Positions 1-8,693 of a DNA stretch of 64,000 bases are shown piece after piece. The position numbers and the translations under genes are program-made. How positions within the stretch are numbered: position 1 is the stretch's first letter; each line of letters begins with the position of its first letter. The notes beneath the pieces were generated by a model that saw only the letters and a program-made list of their open reading frames with translations, was not told the DNA's origin and made no database searches. The DNA is from Collinsella tanakaei (GTDB lineage: Bacteria; Actinomycetota; Coriobacteriia; Coriobacteriales; Coriobacteriaceae). The DNA is taken from positions 27,328 through 91,327 of the forward strand of contig NZ_JACJMB010000008.1 of NCBI RefSeq assembly GCF_016902615.1, written 5' to 3'.

Positions 1-1
1 C

Positions 2-607
2 ACCACCTCGCTCGGCGGTTTCTCCATCCGATTCAACATCGCGCTCAAGGTTGCCGTCGTCATGTGCACGCCCATGATCGTGTGGCAGATCCTGGCGTTC
101 TTCCTGCCGGCGCTCAAGCCGAATGAGCGCAAGTGGGTCGTCCCCACGGTGCTCGCCTCGGTGGCGCTGTTCTTCCTCGGCGCGATCTTCAGCTACTTCA
201 TCATCATCCCGGCAGGTTTCGAGTGGCTGATCGGCGAGACCATGTCCATCGCCGAGGTGCTGCCGAGCCTCGAGGACTACATCAACATCGAGATGCTCCT
301 CATGATCGGCTTCGGCGTGGCGTTCCAGCTGCCGCTCATCGTGTTCTACCTCGCGGTGTTCCATATCGTTCCGTACGCGAGCTTCCGCGCGGCATGGCGC
401 TACATCTACGTCATCATGCTCATCGTGTCCGCCTCGGTGACGCCGGATGCGAGCCCGGTGACGCTCATCTTCATGTACGCGGCGATGCTCGCCCTGTACG
501 AGATCTCGCTGTTCATCACCCGCATCGTGATCGTGGCGCGCGAAGGCAAGCAGGGCCTCTACGGCAGCCGCCTGTCGTTCATGTCCGATGACGAGGATGA
601 TGAGTAG
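2..607 (+). CDS. tatC: Sec-independent translocase TatC (5' truncated by window edge)
   Basis: TatC is the polytopic receptor of the twin-arginine translocase and exports folded, often cofactor-bearing proteins. The frame is open from base 2, so the first transmembrane helices lie outside the window and the ATG at 62 is internal. About 201 residues are visible, with at least four hydrophobic helices and the typical loop LKPNERK before a helix. The conserved order is preserved: a helix ending in YFIIIPAGFEWL, then a periplasmic loop, then MIGFGVAFQLPLIVFYL. It ends with an acidic DDEDDE tail. hypA starts 4 bases after the stop, so the genes look co-transcribed. Two lipoproteins encoded in this window carry RR motifs near the N terminus and could be Tat substrates. 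Identity is secure from the helix pattern. Confidence 0.93.
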   Translation, partial: TTSLGGFSIRFNIALKVAVVMCTPMIVWQILAFFLPALKPNERKWVVPTVLASVALFFLGAIFSYFIIIPAGFEWLIGETMSIAEVLPSLEDYINIEMLLMIGFGVAFQLPLIVFYLAVFHIVPYASFRAAWRYIYVIMLIVSASVTPDASPVTLIFMYAAMLALYEISLFITRIVIVAREGKQGLYGSRLSFMSDDEDDE

Positions 608-610
608 CGG

Positions 611-973
611 ATGCACGAGCTGGGACTTGTTTCCGGAATTCTCGATGTAGCGATCAAGACGGCGCGTGAGGCTGGTGCCTCGCGCGTCGTTTCCGTATCG
701 CTGCGCATCGGTGACATGGCCGAGGTGAACGAGGAGTCGATGGACTTCGCCTGGGATATCCTTCGCGAAGACGACCCGCTGACGGCTGAGGCCGAGATGC
801 AGGTCGAGTACGTGCGTCCGAAAAGCGTGTGCGTGAGCTGTGGGCATGAGTTCACCCACGACCGCTTCCACCTACGCTGCCCCGAATGCGGTAGCGGCCA
901 GACGGTGCTTCTGGCTGGCCGCGAGATGGATATCGTGTCAATGGAGATCGAAACCCCGGATGACGACGGGTGA
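611..973 (+). CDS. hypA: HypA, nickel insertion metallochaperone
   Basis: HypA delivers nickel to [NiFe]-hydrogenase precursors (or urease) together with HypB. The 120-residue product has the usual family length. It begins MHELGLV, placing the essential nickel-binding His at position 2. The C-terminal half has two Cys pairs, CVSC and CPEC, about 13 residues apart, which form the zinc finger. It sits between tatC and hypB, with 4 bases to tatC and about 31 bases to hypB. Together with tatC this context suggests maturation of an exported [NiFe] hydrogenase. No hydrogenase structural gene or other hyp gene is present in the window. Confidence 0.95.
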   Translation: MHELGLVSGILDVAIKTAREAGASRVVSVSLRIGDMAEVNEESMDFAWDILREDDPLTAEAEMQVEYVRPKSVCVSCGHEFTHDRFHLRCPECGSGQTVLLAGREMDIVSMEIETPDDDG

Positions 974-1004
974 GGCGCGCCCTCGCGTGCCCGAAGGAGG
1001 ATAT

Positions 1005-1679
1005 ATGGCAGAGAAGACCGTGGAGATCGGAAGCTCCATCCTGAGCCGCAATGAGCGTCTGGCCTCTGAGCTGCGCGAGCGCTTCGCGAAGACGCGTACC
1101 TATGTGGTGAACGTGTTGTCGAGCCCCGGCTCGGGCAAGAGCTCGACCATCCTCGCCACGAACGAGATTCTGCGCGAGCGCTTCGGCCTGCGCTGCGCCG
1201 TCATCGAGGGCGATATCGCGAGCGACGTGGATGCCGTCAAGATGAAGGAGGCGGGCATGCCCGCCATCCAGATCAACACGGGCGGCTTGTGCCACCTCGA
1301 GGGCAATATGATCAGCCAGGCGATCGACGCGCTCGACGCCGGCGTCGGCCTCGACAACATCGACGTCATCTTCATCGAGAACGTGGGCAACCTCGTGTGT
1401 CCTGTCGACTTCGATTTGGGTGAGAACCTCGCCGTCATGATCCTGTCCGTCCCGGAGGGCGATGACAAGCCCATCAAGTACCCGGGTATCTTCCAGCATG
1501 CAGGCGCGCTGCTGCTGAACAAGATCGACGTCGCGCCGGCATTCGACTTCGACATGGACGGCTACAACCGTACGCTCGACGACCTGAACCCTGAGGCCCC
1601 GCGCTTTTCGATCAGCGCCACGAAGGGCGAGGGCATGGACGCGTGGGCGGGGTGGCTCGCCGCGCAGATGGGCAGATAA
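1005..1679 (+). CDS. hypB: HypB, nickel-chaperone GTPase
   Basis: HypB is the GTPase that works with HypA to load nickel into [NiFe] hydrogenase. The start ATG at 1005 is set by an AAGGAGG ribosome site at 994-1000, giving 224 residues. The P-loop reads SSPGSGKSS at about residues 39-47. The GTPase-domain metal site GGLCHLEG holds Cys96 and His97. ENVGNLVCP and NKIDVAP (G4) follow. It lacks both the N-terminal CxxCGC high-affinity nickel motif and a His-rich stretch, so it is a minimal type that probably relies on another protein for nickel storage. It follows hypA in one operon and ends before an untranscribed-looking gap ahead of topA. Confidence 0.95.
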   Translation: MAEKTVEIGSSILSRNERLASELRERFAKTRTYVVNVLSSPGSGKSSTILATNEILRERFGLRCAVIEGDIASDVDAVKMKEAGMPAIQINTGGLCHLEGNMISQAIDALDAGVGLDNIDVIFIENVGNLVCPVDFDLGENLAVMILSVPEGDDKPIKYPGIFQHAGALLLNKIDVAPAFDFDMDGYNRTLDDLNPEAPRFSISATKGEGMDAWAGWLAAQMGR

Positions 1680-1813
1680 GGGCCGAACAGGACGGCTTGC
1701 GGTTGGGAAGATGCGGATAATTCGCGCGTGCGGCTCACTTGTGGTACGTTGCGGTACACGACTTTGACGCCTGCGGCGTGCGCTGCGGGTGCATATATAG
1801 GTAAGGAGCCGCT

Positions 1814-4414
1814 TTGAAGCTCGTCATCACAGAGAAAAACGATGCCGCGCAACAGATTGCCCGTCTGCTCAGCACGGTCGGAAAGCCCAAGGCCGATAAG
1901 GTCTACAACACCCCTGTCTACCGCTTTACGGTTGACGGTGAGGAGTGGGTCACCATCGGTCTGCGCGGCCACATCCTGGCGCCCGATTTCCCCACCGAGC
2001 TCAAGTTCGACAAGAAGCTCGGCTGGTATGCCATCTCCCAGGAGGGCGAGATGCTGCCCGCCGACGTGCCGGACGGTCTGGCTCGCCCGCCGTATGAGTC
2101 CAAGCGCAAGCCGTTCCTCAAGGACGGCATCGACATCAAGGGCTGGAAGGTGCCGAGCCTGCCGTATCTGGTGTGGGCGCCCATCGAGAAGCTTCCGGCG
2201 GAGAAGGAGATCATCCGCGCGCTCAAGAACCTCGCGAAGAAGGCCGACTCCGTGGTGATCGGCACGGACTTCGACCGCGAGGGCGAGCTGATCGGCTCCG
2301 ATGCCCTCGCCATGGTGCGCGACGTCGCGCCGGACGTGCCCGTGTCGCGCGCCCGCTACTCCGCCTTCACCAAGGCTGAGATCGATCATGCCTTCGCGAA
2401 CCTCGTGGAGCTCGACCAGAACCTGGCGGACGCTGGCGAGTCCCGCCAGTACATCGACCTCATCTGGGGCGCCGCGCTCACGCGCTACCTCACCATGGCG
2501 AAGTTCGGCGGCTTCGGCAATGTGCGCTCCGCCGGTCGCGTGCAGACGCCCACGCTCGCCCTGGTCGTTGAGCGCGAGCGCGAGCGTCTCGCCTTCAAGC
2601 CCGAGGACTACTGGGTCATCTCCGGCGAGGCGCGTCCCGCCGGCGCCGATGACGATGCCGCCTTCAAGATCACGCATACCCAGGGGCGCTTTACCGACCA
2701 GCAGGCCGCATCCACCGCGTTTTCCCACGTGGAGGGCGCCAGTACGGGCACTGTCACGAGCGTGGTCAAGAAAAGCCGCACCCAGCGTCCGCCTGCGCCG
2801 TTCAACACCACGTCGCTGCAGGCCGCGGCGGCCGCCGAAGGCATCAGCCCGGCGCGTACCATGCGCATCGCCGAGTCGCTCTACATGGACGGTCTCATCT
2901 CGTATCCGCGCGTCGACAACACGGTCTACCCGCGTTCGCTCGACCTGCGCGCTACGGTGAAGGCGATCGCGGAGGTGCCGCAGTACGCGCCCGTCTGCCG
3001 CGAGCTGCTCTCGCGTGAGAAGCTCACCGCTACACGCGGCAAGACCGAGACGACGGACCACCCGCCCATCTATCCCACGGCGCCTGCGGACCCCACGAAG
3101 CTTGAGCCCGCGCAGTGGAAGCTCTACAACCTGATCGCCCGCCGCTTCTTGGCGACGCTGTCCGACGCTGCCGTCATCGAGGGCACGAAGATCGAGATCG
3201 ACGTCGCGGGCGAGCCGTTTGCAGCATCCGGCGACGTGCTCAAGGTCCCGGGCTTTCGCGGCGTGTACCCCTTCGGCTTGAAGAAGGACGAGCAGCTGCC
3301 CGCCCTTGAGCAGGGGGATACCGTCGACATCCGCGACATGCAGCTCGAGGCAAAGCAGACCGAGCCGCCGGCGCGCTATTCCCAAGGCAAGCTCGTGCAG
3401 GAGATGGAGAAGCGTGGCCTGGGCACCAAGTCCACGCGCGCGAGCATCATCGAGCGCCTCTACCAGGTGAAGTACTTCAAGGGCACGCCGAGCGGTCCCA
3501 TCGAGCCGAGCCAGCTCGGCATGGCGATCATCGACGCGCTCCACGAGTTCGCGCCGCGTATCACCACCCCGGATATGACGAGCGAGCTCGAAGAGGACAT
3601 GACACACGTGGCCGAGGGCATCGATACCCAAGACCAGGTGGTCTACCACTCTCGCGCGCTGCTTGCGGGCATGCTCGATGCGCTTATCGAGCATAAGGAC
3701 GACCTGGGCGAGGCGATCTCGGACGCCGTGACGGCAGACGCCAAGGTGGGTACCTGCCCCAAGTGCGGCAAGGACCTCGTCATGAAGACGAGCGCCAAGA
3801 CCCGTGGCAGCTTCATCGGCTGCATGGGCTGGCCCGATTGCGACGTGACCTATCCCGTGCCCTCCGGCGTGCGCGTAAGCCCGCTCGAGGGCGAGGCTGC
3901 CGTGTGCCCTGAGTGCGGAGCGCCGCGCATCAAGTGCCAGCCGTTCCGTCAGAAGGCCTACGAGATCTGCGTGAACCCCAAGTGCCCCACGAACTACGAG
4001 CCCGACCTGAAGGTGGGGGAGTGCAAGGTCTGCGCCGAGGCCGGCCGCCACGGCGATCTGATTGCGCACAAGTCCGAGAAGAGCGGCAAGCGCTTCATCC
4101 GATGCACGAACTACGAGGAGTGCGGCGTGTCCTATCCGCTGCCCGGGCGTGGCAAGCTCGAAGCGACCGGTGAGGTCTGTGAGCATTGCGGCGCGCCGAT
4201 CGTGGTGGTGCACACCGCGCGCGGTCCGTGGCGCATCTGCGTGAACATGGACTGCCCGGGCAAGGAGAAGAAGACGACGACCCGCGGGCGCAAGGGCGCC
4301 TCGACTGCGAAGAAGCCGGCTGCCAAGAAGACTGCCGCGAAGAAGACCGCAACGAAGTCGACGAAGAAGACGACGGCCAAGAAGGCCTCAAGCACGAAGA
4401 AGGTCGCCGAGTAG
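1814..4414 (+). CDS. topA: Type IA DNA topoisomerase I, archaeal-like, with zinc ribbons and Lys-rich tail
   Basis: This enzyme relaxes negative supercoils through a 5'-phosphotyrosine intermediate. Start is TTG at 1814, with AAGGAG at 1803-1808. Residues 1-165 are the TOPRIM domain (ITEK at 5-8, DFDREGE at 152-158). The active-site segment LISYPRVDNTVYP places the catalytic Tyr near residue 364. Bacterial TopA usually reads near YMRTDS here, whereas the YPRxDNTVYP form and the N terminus with KADKVYNTPVY resemble archaeal TopA. Four C-terminal Cys4 ribbons follow from about residue 640 (CPKC/CMGWPDC, CPEC/CVNPKC, CKVC/CTNYEEC, CEHC/CVNMDC). A tail of about 45 residues is dominated by Lys, Ala and Thr and probably binds DNA. 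It is a monocistronic gene. Confidence 0.95.
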   Translation: MKLVITEKNDAAQQIARLLSTVGKPKADKVYNTPVYRFTVDGEEWVTIGLRGHILAPDFPTELKFDKKLGWYAISQEGEMLPADVPDGLARPPYESKRKPFLKDGIDIKGWKVPSLPYLVWAPIEKLPAEKEIIRALKNLAKKADSVVIGTDFDREGELIGSDALAMVRDVAPDVPVSRARYSAFTKAEIDHAFANLVELDQNLADAGESRQYIDLIWGAALTRYLTMAKFGGFGNVRSAGRVQTPTLALVVERERERLAFKPEDYWVISGEARPAGADDDAAFKITHTQGRFTDQQAASTAFSHVEGASTGTVTSVVKKSRTQRPPAPFNTTSLQAAAAAEGISPARTMRIAESLYMDGLISYPRVDNTVYPRSLDLRATVKAIAEVPQYAPVCRELLSREKLTATRGKTETTDHPPIYPTAPADPTKLEPAQWKLYNLIARRFLATLSDAAVIEGTKIEIDVAGEPFAASGDVLKVPGFRGVYPFGLKKDEQLPALEQGDTVDIRDMQLEAKQTEPPARYSQGKLVQEMEKRGLGTKSTRASIIERLYQVKYFKGTPSGPIEPSQLGMAIIDALHEFAPRITTPDMTSELEEDMTHVAEGIDTQDQVVYHSRALLAGMLDALIEHKDDLGEAISDAVTADAKVGTCPKCGKDLVMKTSAKTRGSFIGCMGWPDCDVTYPVPSGVRVSPLEGEAAVCPECGAPRIKCQPFRQKAYEICVNPKCPTNYEPDLKVGECKVCAEAGRHGDLIAHKSEKSGKRFIRCTNYEECGVSYPLPGRGKLEATGEVCEHCGAPIVVVHTARGPWRICVNMDCPGKEKKTTTRGRKGASTAKKPAAKKTAAKKTATKSTKKTTAKKASSTKKVAE

Positions 4415-4442
4415 GGTCGCCGCTCGTCTGGATATCATTGCT

Positions 4443-4503
4443 CTGTCCGCCCTGGCTGTGTCCCCTGCGAACGTTTCGCAGAACGCGCGGCCAGGGCGGA
4501 CAG
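4443..4503. terminator. Hairpin between convergent topA and zinc-ribbon gene
   Basis: Inverted arms CTGTCCGCCCTGGC and its complement enclose a loop of about 33 bases. The hairpin lies in the only gap between two convergent genes, so it can serve both strands. There is no clear T tract, so intrinsic termination is probable but not certain. Confidence 0.6.
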
Positions 4504-4529
4504 CTTCACGTTAACGCTTTTGACGGCCG

Positions 4530-6713
4530 TTACAGGACGAGCGTCGAGTCGCGAGTGAGGTCGCTTCCTGCAGAAGCGCCGTTGCTGTCGACGATCAGGA
4601 CATCATGGGCGCCGAAGGAGGTGGGGCCGGCAGTTCCCTCTTCCAGGACGTATACGATGCCGTCCTCGCAGCGGTAATAGCTTCTCTCGGTCGCCTGGGC
4701 GGCCAGGGTGCGGGAGGTTTCCTCGATAGCGGTGTCGGTATCGAGGAAATGCCCGTCGGTGGTCGAGAAGAACGTCTCGAGGGCGTCGACGGTCGCCGCG
4801 CGCAGGTCGTTTTCGCTCATGCCGAGTGCCTCGGTGGCGGAGAGCTGCTCGCCGGTCTCGAGGTCGAAGAACATGCCGCTGACGAAGCGCGTGCCGTGCG
4901 CGCCACCGTAAAAGCCGTAGGTATCGGTGCGGACGGACGCGACGCCGTCCTGGATGGAGACGATGTCGGCCGCATAGCCGTGGTCCTGTTCCTCGCCGGA
5001 GTCGAAGGTCCAGGCTTCCGCCTGCCTCCGCCGTTCCTCGACGCGCGTACGCAGGAAGTCGTTGATGACGGCGACGCCTGCGGGAGCGTCTCCTTCCTCG
5101 ACGCAGATCTCGGAATAGCGCCAGATGACCTCCTGGTCGAACTCGAGACCAGGGCCCTGTGAGGAAGCGAGCGATGAGGTCTCCTCGTGCTCCTGCACGG
5201 TGTAGGCGGGACTGCCCGCAGCGGGTGCTGACTCCGCATCCGTTTCGGCATCCGGGTCGATGGCGCCGGATGCCTCACGGAGGAAGTCGAGCGTCTGCTG
5301 CGTCAGCTCGAGGGTCTCGTCGAGCTGGTCGGTGCCGCCCCTGGCGCTGAGCACAAGATGGCGCGAGGATTGCTCGATGCCAGCGGTGAGATCTGCTATC
5401 TCCTCCTCGTCAATCTCCCTGTCGTCATGGAAGCAGCGATACCCCTGGTCTTCGTAGATGTAGTCGAGCGTCAAGGTGGGCGCGAAGGTCGTGCCGTCAA
5501 AGGCGTAATAGCGCAGGGTCATGCTCGGCTGGCCTTCCGCTGCATGGGGCGATTCACCGTAGGTGCATGCCGAAAGCTCCAGCACGCCATCGTGCAGGTA
5601 TGTCGTGAAGCATGCGTAACCGCCATCAAGCTTCTCGAGCACGCCGGGCTCGTTGAAGACAAGGTCGATCGCGCCGTCCCGATAGGCCCAGACTTCGACG
5701 GCGAACGCATCGACCTGTTGCTCAAGGTATCCGTCGACGCCCTCGATAAAGGTGGGGTGCGTGTTGTAGACGACGACAAGCTCCTCAGTGCCGTCGCCGT
5801 TGAAGTCGATGAGCTGGGCGAAGCACAGCCCGGTCATCATGTTCGTGCTCAAAGCGCCAGATGTCGTCCACGCGGGCTCGCCCACTTGCGCGATGTAGTC
5901 CTGGCACTTCTGCCAATAAAGCTCGTAGGCGGTCGGCTGGGGCGTCTGCGCGTCCGCATCGGGATCGGGGGCGACGACGATATCAGTCTCCGCATCCTGG
6001 TTGTCCGGCTCATACTCGAGGGGCAGCTGCTGGGGCACCTGCGAGGCGCTGGTGTCCCCGGTGCCGTCGGATGTCGTCTCGTTGACGATGTAGAGGACAT
6101 AGGAGCCCTGCGGGAGGTCGTCGCCGAAGTCGGCCATGGTGAAGCCTCCCGGGCCGTCGACGTTCAAGCAGTACGGGGTGGTTTCGAGCTTGGACTGCGG
6201 GTCATCCTGCCCTGCATCGGGATTGACGAGCGATGCGCTATACAGGGTGATCGGCTCATCGGCGACGTCGTGGGGGATGATGCGCGTGGCGCGCGCGACC
6301 GGCACGCTCTCGTCTTGGCCAAAGCGGACTTCGGTTGGATGCTTCCCGAACAAGAGGATGCAGGCGACGACGATGACGGCGATAAGCACGATGGCTGCGA
6401 TGGTGACGATGGCGCCGCGGCGAGGGTTCTTCTTGGGTGCCGTTTGGGCTCCGGGCATATCCGCTGTTGCGGGCGGAATGGGTGGGTGTGGCGCCGTGTT
6501 CGGTGGCTCAGATGTGGTATCAACGGTGCGATCGGGCGCTGTGGATGACCGATCGAGGGCGGCGGTTTTCGGGTCGGTGTGTGGCTGGGGGGCGTCTTGC
6601 GGGGAAGATGGGGCCTCGATGGGCACGGGTTCCGGATGCGCAACCGGGGCGCCGCATCTCGTGCAGAAGCGCATGCCCGGCTTCAGCTCATTACCGCAGT
6701 TGGTGCAAAACAT
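4530..6713 (-). CDS. Zinc-ribbon, single-pass membrane protein with DUF3298-like C-terminal domain
   Basis: Start chosen at the ATG ending at 6713, with GGGAGGA just upstream, gives 727 residues; a longer frame upstream has no ribosome site. Residues 3-20 form a Cys4 zinc ribbon (CTNC, CTRC). Residues 24-98 are Pro/Thr/Ala-rich and probably disordered. One transmembrane helix spans about 101-122, and the large remainder is acidic and extracytoplasmic. It contains a VCBS/FG-GAP-like phrase (DFNGDGTEELVVV). Near the end GGAHGTRF and LETGEQL match the DUF3298 pattern seen in secreted proteins of gut Firmicutes and Actinobacteria. The function is unknown. It is divergent from tmk and convergent with topA, so it is transcribed alone. 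Confidence 0.8.
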   Translation of the reverse strand: MFCTNCGNELKPGMRFCTRCGAPVAHPEPVPIEAPSSPQDAPQPHTDPKTAALDRSSTAPDRTVDTTSEPPNTAPHPPIPPATADMPGAQTAPKKNPRRGAIVTIAAIVLIAVIVVACILLFGKHPTEVRFGQDESVPVARATRIIPHDVADEPITLYSASLVNPDAGQDDPQSKLETTPYCLNVDGPGGFTMADFGDDLPQGSYVLYIVNETTSDGTGDTSASQVPQQLPLEYEPDNQDAETDIVVAPDPDADAQTPQPTAYELYWQKCQDYIAQVGEPAWTTSGALSTNMMTGLCFAQLIDFNGDGTEELVVVYNTHPTFIEGVDGYLEQQVDAFAVEVWAYRDGAIDLVFNEPGVLEKLDGGYACFTTYLHDGVLELSACTYGESPHAAEGQPSMTLRYYAFDGTTFAPTLTLDYIYEDQGYRCFHDDREIDEEEIADLTAGIEQSSRHLVLSARGGTDQLDETLELTQQTLDFLREASGAIDPDAETDAESAPAAGSPAYTVQEHEETSSLASSQGPGLEFDQEVIWRYSEICVEEGDAPAGVAVINDFLRTRVEERRRQAEAWTFDSGEEQDHGYAADIVSIQDGVASVRTDTYGFYGGAHGTRFVSGMFFDLETGEQLSATEALGMSENDLRAATVDALETFFSTTDGHFLDTDTAIEETSRTLAAQATERSYYRCEDGIVYVLEEGTAGPTSFGAHDVLIVDSNGASAGSDLTRDSTLVL

Positions 6714-6898
6714 CGCGTCCTCCCGTCCCATGGGATAGATGGACCCTGAGGGGGTCAGCTCCATCATAGGCGATGTGGGGCTTTGTGCTGGCGCGACTCG
6801 GTGTATACAAGGTGCAGCGGCTTGAGGCGGCTGCGCGCACGCGTCAGTGTATGATGTGTCCTACATCAGGACGGCGGGTGCCAAAGGAGGCATATCTC

Positions 6899-7561
6899 GT
6901 GTTCATCACACTCGAGGGAATCGACGGATGCGGCAAGTCGACGCAGGCGCGCCTGCTGGCAGCGGCGCTGGAGGGTGCCGGGCATACGGTCGTTACCGTG
7001 CGCGAGCCGGGCGGCGTCGACATTTCCGAGCAGATCCGCGCGATCCTGCTCGACCCCGCCAACAGCACCATGAGCGACACCTGCGAGCTGTTGCTCTACG
7101 CGGCGGCGCGCGCCCAGGTGGTGCATGAGGTGATCGCGCCCGCGCTTGCAGCCGGGTCGGTCGTCGTGTGCGACCGCTTCTTCGATTCCACGACGGCCTA
7201 CCAGGGTTTTGCCGGCTCCTCGACGCGAGAGGACGCTGATGCGGCCAACGCGCTGGCTGTCGGTGATTTCCGGCCGGACCTGACGTTCGTGTTCGATATC
7301 GATCCGGCAGCGGCCGCCGCCCGTCGCGCCGAGCGCGCAGGAGGACCTGACCGCATGGAGGCCAAGGGTCTGGCGTTCCAGGAGCGCGTGGCGGAGGGAT
7401 TTCGCACCATCGCCCGCGAGGAGCCCGGTCGCGTGCGCCTTGTGGACGCGACGCAGCCCGTCGACGCGGTGTTCGCCTGCGTGCTCGCCGAGCTCGCCCA
7501 TGCGGGCCTGGCCATCGATGCCGCGAGCGCCCGCGCCGCGCTGCTTTCGGTGGGTGCCTAG
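6899..7561 (+). CDS. tmk: Thymidylate kinase
   Basis: Tmk phosphorylates dTMP to dTDP for DNA synthesis. A GTG at 6899 behind AAAGGAGG (6883-6890) gives 220 residues, the normal family size; upstream in-frame ATGs would add an unsupported extension. The P-loop LEGIDGCGKST is at residues 4-14. The DRFFDSTTAYQG segment is the DRY-like dTMP-binding region, and REPGG and DIDP are also present. holB begins one base after the stop, so tmk-holB-ricT form one operon, a common arrangement in Gram-positive bacteria. Confidence 0.95.
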   Translation: MFITLEGIDGCGKSTQARLLAAALEGAGHTVVTVREPGGVDISEQIRAILLDPANSTMSDTCELLLYAAARAQVVHEVIAPALAAGSVVVCDRFFDSTTAYQGFAGSSTREDADAANALAVGDFRPDLTFVFDIDPAAAAARRAERAGGPDRMEAKGLAFQERVAEGFRTIAREEPGRVRLVDATQPVDAVFACVLAELAHAGLAIDAASARAALLSVGA

Positions 7562-7562
7562 C

Positions 7563-8693
7563 ATGAGTACATCGCCGCGCAGCGGCCTGCTCGCCCAACT
7601 GGATACCCAGCCACGCGTGCGGGATTTCCTCGCCCGTGCCGTCGCGACGGGCAGGACGAGCCATGCCTACCTGTTCGTGGGCGCTCCCGGGTCGGGCAAG
7701 CTCGACGCCGCCTGGGCCCTCGCGCAGGCGCTTCTGTGCGACGAGGGCGGCTGCGGGGCATGCGACGCCTGCGTGCGCGTGGCGCGCCATACGCACCCCG
7801 ACGTGCACCTCTTCCAGCCGGAGAGCGCTACGGGCTACCTGATCGCCCAGGTGCGCGACCTGCTTGAGGACGTGGCGCTTGCGCCCATCCGCGGCGCGCG
7901 CAAGGTCTATATCATCGACCGCGCTGAGCAGCTCCGTTCCAATTCGGCGAACGCGCTGCTGAAAACCCTCGAGGAGCCCCCAGCGCACACGACGTTCATC
8001 CTGCTTGGCACCTCGACCGACGTGATGCTTTCCACCATCGTCTCGCGCTGCCAGTGCGTGCCGTTCCGCATGCTGTCGACCGATGAGTCGGCCGAGGCGG
8101 TGGCGCATGCCACGGGCCTTGCGCTCGCGCGCTGCCGCATGGCGGTGGCGGTTGCGGGGAGCCCGGCGCGCGCCATCGAGTTTCTGAAGAGCGCTGAGCG
8201 CCAGGAGGCGCGCCGCCAGATGCTGCGCGCCGTCGACGCGTTGCCGCATGCGGACGAGGCGGACATCTTGCTTTCGGCAAAAGATCTCATGGGCGCGATC
8301 CGCGCGCCGCTCGCCGACGTGAAGTCGACTCAGCAGGCCGTGCTCGAGAGGGATGCGGACTATCTGTCTCGTGGAGCCTTGAAGCAGCTGGAGGAGCGCA
8401 ACAAGCGCGAACTTACCGCCCGCGAGCGTTCGGGTATCATGGAAGCGCTGGCGAGCGTGCGCGTCCTTCTGCGCGATGTGCTGATGAGCCTCGAGGGCGT
8501 CGCGGACGGCGTCGTCGATGAGGACGCGGCAGATATCGTCGCGCGCCTTGCCGCCGTGACCACCACGTCCGGCGTCGTGTGCGCTCTGGACGCCGTGAGC
8601 GACGCGGAGCGGCGCATCGCCCGCAACATTACCCCTCAGCTGACCATCGAGGTCATGCTCTTCGATATCAGGAAGGCTCTTGTATGCCTGTAG
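7563..8693 (+). CDS. holB: DNA polymerase III clamp-loader subunit delta'
   Basis: HolB is part of the clamp loader that opens the beta sliding clamp. The 376-residue product has a P-loop-like GAPGSGK, a zinc module with closely spaced Cys (CDEGGCGACDAC) and the delta-type YIIDRAEQL and NALLKTLEEPP segments. These are followed by the sensor region TIVSRCQC. The start ATG at 7563 overlaps nothing and lies one base after tmk. Its end overlaps the ricT start by 10 bases, indicating translational coupling. Gene order tmk-holB-ricT matches the Bacillus-type neighbourhood, which supports the call. Confidence 0.93.
   Translation: MSTSPRSGLLAQLDTQPRVRDFLARAVATGRTSHAYLFVGAPGSGKLDAAWALAQALLCDEGGCGACDACVRVARHTHPDVHLFQPESATGYLIAQVRDLLEDVALAPIRGARKVYIIDRAEQLRSNSANALLKTLEEPPAHTTFILLGTSTDVMLSTIVSRCQCVPFRMLSTDESAEAVAHATGLALARCRMAVAVAGSPARAIEFLKSAERQEARRQMLRAVDALPHADEADILLSAKDLMGAIRAPLADVKSTQQAVLERDADYLSRGALKQLEERNKRELTARERSGIMEALASVRVLLRDVLMSLEGVADGVVDEDAADIVARLAAVTTTSGVVCALDAVSDAERRIARNITPQLTIEVMLFDIRKALVCL

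Noticed and set aside
1764..1798. Promoter for topA with TTGACG and TATATA
   Set aside because: The spacing is 24 bases, too long for a standard promoter.
1562..4213. Very long open frame antisense to topA (883 codons)
   Set aside because: No ribosome site, biased composition (Arg/Ala/Leu/His/Gly), and it mirrors the topA reading frame; a shadow caused by high third-position GC. Similar antisense frames over pyk, ppc, aspS, feoB and htrA are rejected for the same reason.
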